Under the pieces are notes generated by a model. It made no database searches and was not told where the DNA came from. It saw only the letters and a program-made list of their open reading frames with translations. Shown piece after piece: positions 5,038-6,483 of a stretch of 6,483 nucleotides of DNA (the stretch's first letter is position 1; the number at the start of each line of letters is the position of its first letter). Position numbers and translations under genes: made by a program. Source of the DNA: Bryobacterales bacterium (GTDB taxonomy: Bacteria; Acidobacteriota; Terriglobia; Bryobacterales; Bryobacteraceae); contig JALOKO010000233.1 in assembly GCA_025456495.1 (NCBI GenBank), forward strand, positions 1 to 6,483. The letters run 5' to 3'.

Positions 5038-6483
5038 ATGATTGGACAAGATAAGGGCTGTGCGCGAGCGGGATGGCTGTTGAGACCCGCGGCGTGGGCC
5101 TTGCGCCGGTCCATGCTGGCTGTCCTGCTGGCGGCGTGGGTGTTTGGCGCCCTGGGGCAGGCGCCCGATGAGCACCCCAGCCCCGCCGCGCCAACCACCC
5201 CAGCGACGGGGCTCGCCCTGCCGGACGCTGGGGCAAGCATTCCAGAAACCGGCTCAGGCACGCCAGAAACCGGGCCGATCCCGCCCGGCAAGCGCTATTG
5301 GGAACGCAGCGCGGCAGCCATGCGGGAAGTGCTGACGCGGCTGAACAATTATTCCTGCATCATGCACATCACCCGTTATGAGCAGGGGCGACGCGACCCA
5401 TCCCTCAAGCAGGTTGATGCGGTGCGCCTGCAGGTGAACTCGCGCGATGGCGCCGAGTCGTTCGCGTTGCCGGGTGGCGTCGCCAGCGGCAACCAATTGA
5501 GAGACCTGGTGAGCACAGGGCTGGTGAGCAATGGATTCTTTCAAGGCTATGCGCACAACCTGTTTGTGACGCGGGACATCCAGCGTCTGCGGTTCCTGGG
5601 GCTAGACGGGGACCCCGCTCGCGGCTTGCTGCGTTATCAGTTTGTGATGGATCCGGTGAAGGCCAGCATGGTTCTGCAATTGTCGGCGCGGAGATCGAAC
5701 GTGCCTCTACAAGGGGAGTTCTGGATCTCACAGAAGGATTTTCTGTTGCGGCGCCTGGTGATTGAGAACGCAGTCCCGGTGACGATGCACGGTGTACAAC
5801 GCTTGCTGTACATCATGGATTGGGGCGTGGTGGTGACGCCCGGTGGACGCTTCCTGCTGCCTCAGTCGGCGGAACTCTGGGTGTTTCGGAGCTCGGGCGA
5901 AACACTGCGCAATGACGTGGCTCTGGCGCAGTGTCGCGAATACGTGGCTGAAAGCACGATCCGCTTTGAGCTGGATGAGCCGGACGAAGATGGAGAAGAG
6001 ACCACGGCCGCTGTGGGGTCGCCGCCAAGCGCATCCACCCCGCCGCCGCCCGGATTCCTCCCCGCAGGCTTAAAGCTGAACCTACGTTTGGCAGAGAAAT
6101 TGAACCTGGCTTCCCTGCAGGTGGGGGACGTATTCGAGGCGCGGTTGGAAAGCGCGGTGAAGCACCGTGGCAAGACTTTGCTGGCGGAGGGGACCCTGGT
6201 GCAAGGACGCATCCGACGGCTGGACTATCCGCTGCATCCCATTCCCCACACCGTGCTGTGGCTGGAGTTCCCCACCATCCGTGGACGAGACCAGGAATAC
6301 AGCTTTCTGGCGGACCTGCGCAAGCGTGACCCCCTGCGGGGCCTGGTGAACGAGATTCCCGGTGCGACGCGCAGACCGACGGCCACTTCCACTTCGGCTG
6401 GCGGATATGACTCACTGGGCTCAGTGCAATCGGGCTACCGGGCTGTGCTGGGCGTGGGCTCGTTCCTGTTCGTGGACGGCGAG
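5038..6483 (+). CDS. Secreted protein of unknown function, TrbI/VirB10-like C-terminus (3' end outside window)
   Basis: 482 codons are visible and the frame is still open at the window edge. Start ATG 5038 has AAAGG (5025-5029) 8 nt upstream. An in-frame ATG at 5113 (residue 26) is an alternative that gives a more standard signal peptide but has no ribosome site. Residues about 21-41 are Arg-rich, then hydrophobic (RRSMLAVLLAAWVFGALGQA), as in a Sec signal. Residues 42-85 are a Pro/Ala/Thr linker. Residues about 86-310 start with a NNYSCIMHITRYE segment and contain beta-rich sequence (GEFWISQKDFLLRRLVIEN) suggestive of a lipoprotein-carrier-like barrel; this is a tentative reading. After a second Pro-rich linker (about 323-343), the region LPAGLKLNLRLAEKL...VGDVFEARLE...LLAEGTLVQGRI (about 341-400) resembles the beta fold of TrbI/VirB10 C-termini. 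In similar acidobacterial proteins the chain ends shortly after the point reached here. The role is unknown. No conjugation genes are nearby, so this is not a type IV secretion component on context. Confidence 0.8.
   Translation, partial: MIGQDKGCARAGWLLRPAAWALRRSMLAVLLAAWVFGALGQAPDEHPSPAAPTTPATGLALPDAGASIPETGSGTPETGPIPPGKRYWERSAAAMREVLTRLNNYSCIMHITRYEQGRRDPSLKQVDAVRLQVNSRDGAESFALPGGVASGNQLRDLVSTGLVSNGFFQGYAHNLFVTRDIQRLRFLGLDGDPARGLLRYQFVMDPVKASMVLQLSARRSNVPLQGEFWISQKDFLLRRLVIENAVPVTMHGVQRLLYIMDWGVVVTPGGRFLLPQSAELWVFRSSGETLRNDVALAQCREYVAESTIRFELDEPDEDGEETTAAVGSPPSASTPPPPGFLPAGLKLNLRLAEKLNLASLQVGDVFEARLESAVKHRGKTLLAEGTLVQGRIRRLDYPLHPIPHTVLWLEFPTIRGRDQEYSFLADLRKRDPLRGLVNEIPGATRRPTATSTSAGGYDSLGSVQSGYRAVLGVGSFLFVDGE

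Noticed and set aside
4402..5175. Antisense reading frame of 257 codons
   Set aside because: It overlaps two well-supported plus-strand genes and has no domain-like sequence; it is a shadow of GC-rich coding.
5242..5273. Two PETG motifs as possible sortase signals, from an 11-bp direct repeat CCAGAAACCGG (5242-5252 and 5263-5273)
   Set aside because: They are not LPxTG, they lie near the N-terminus rather than before a C-terminal membrane anchor, and they are part of a Pro-rich linker. This is a minor local duplication only.

Overview
The window is GC-rich bacterial DNA with dense coding and no RNA genes, insertion sequences or CRISPR arrays. The gene content suggests an acidobacterium of the Solibacter/Bryobacter type. 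The grounds are a secreted TPR protein with a glycine-rich neck and a carboxypeptidase-regulatory-like domain, a Tat-exported Gfo/Idh/MocA oxidoreductase, a secreted protein with an 'NYSC...R(Y/F)E' motif, and a sodium:solute symporter preceded by a tiny one-helix protein. This placement is inference from remembered family distributions; Planctomycetota or a related phylum is not excluded.

Layout: (1) Bases 3-107 are the 3' end of a bacterioferritin gene. It is followed by a strong GC-rich hairpin with a T-rich tail (138-182), which looks like its terminator. (2) Bases 198-2041 hold a two-gene unit: a 49-residue single-helix membrane protein whose stop overlaps the start of a 565-residue SSS-family sodium:solute symporter (ATGA). 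The symporter has a roughly 90-residue charged insert between transmembrane segments. (3) Bases 2051-3427, minus strand, encode a secreted protein with a Gly-rich neck, a beta-sandwich-like domain and TPRs. It converges on the symporter with only 9 bp between stop codons, and a perfect 9-bp inverted repeat spans both stops. (4) Bases 3428-3663 form the divergent control region, with a 15-bp tandem repeat (three perfect copies plus one degenerate) and a good -10 box. (5) Bases 3664-5007 encode a Tat-exported Gfo/Idh/MocA oxidoreductase. 30 nt later comes a secreted protein of unknown function (5038 to the window end), whose C-terminal part resembles the TrbI/VirB10-type beta fold.

Functionally this looks like envelope and nutrient metabolism: iron storage, sodium-coupled uptake of an unidentified solute, a periplasmic sugar-type oxidoreductase and two exported proteins of unknown role. 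I see no convincing new defence, mobile or RNA-based system. The points most worth a second look are the small protein coupled to the symporter, the tandem repeat in the divergent promoter region, the inverted repeat across the convergent stops, and the two-part architecture of the last gene.
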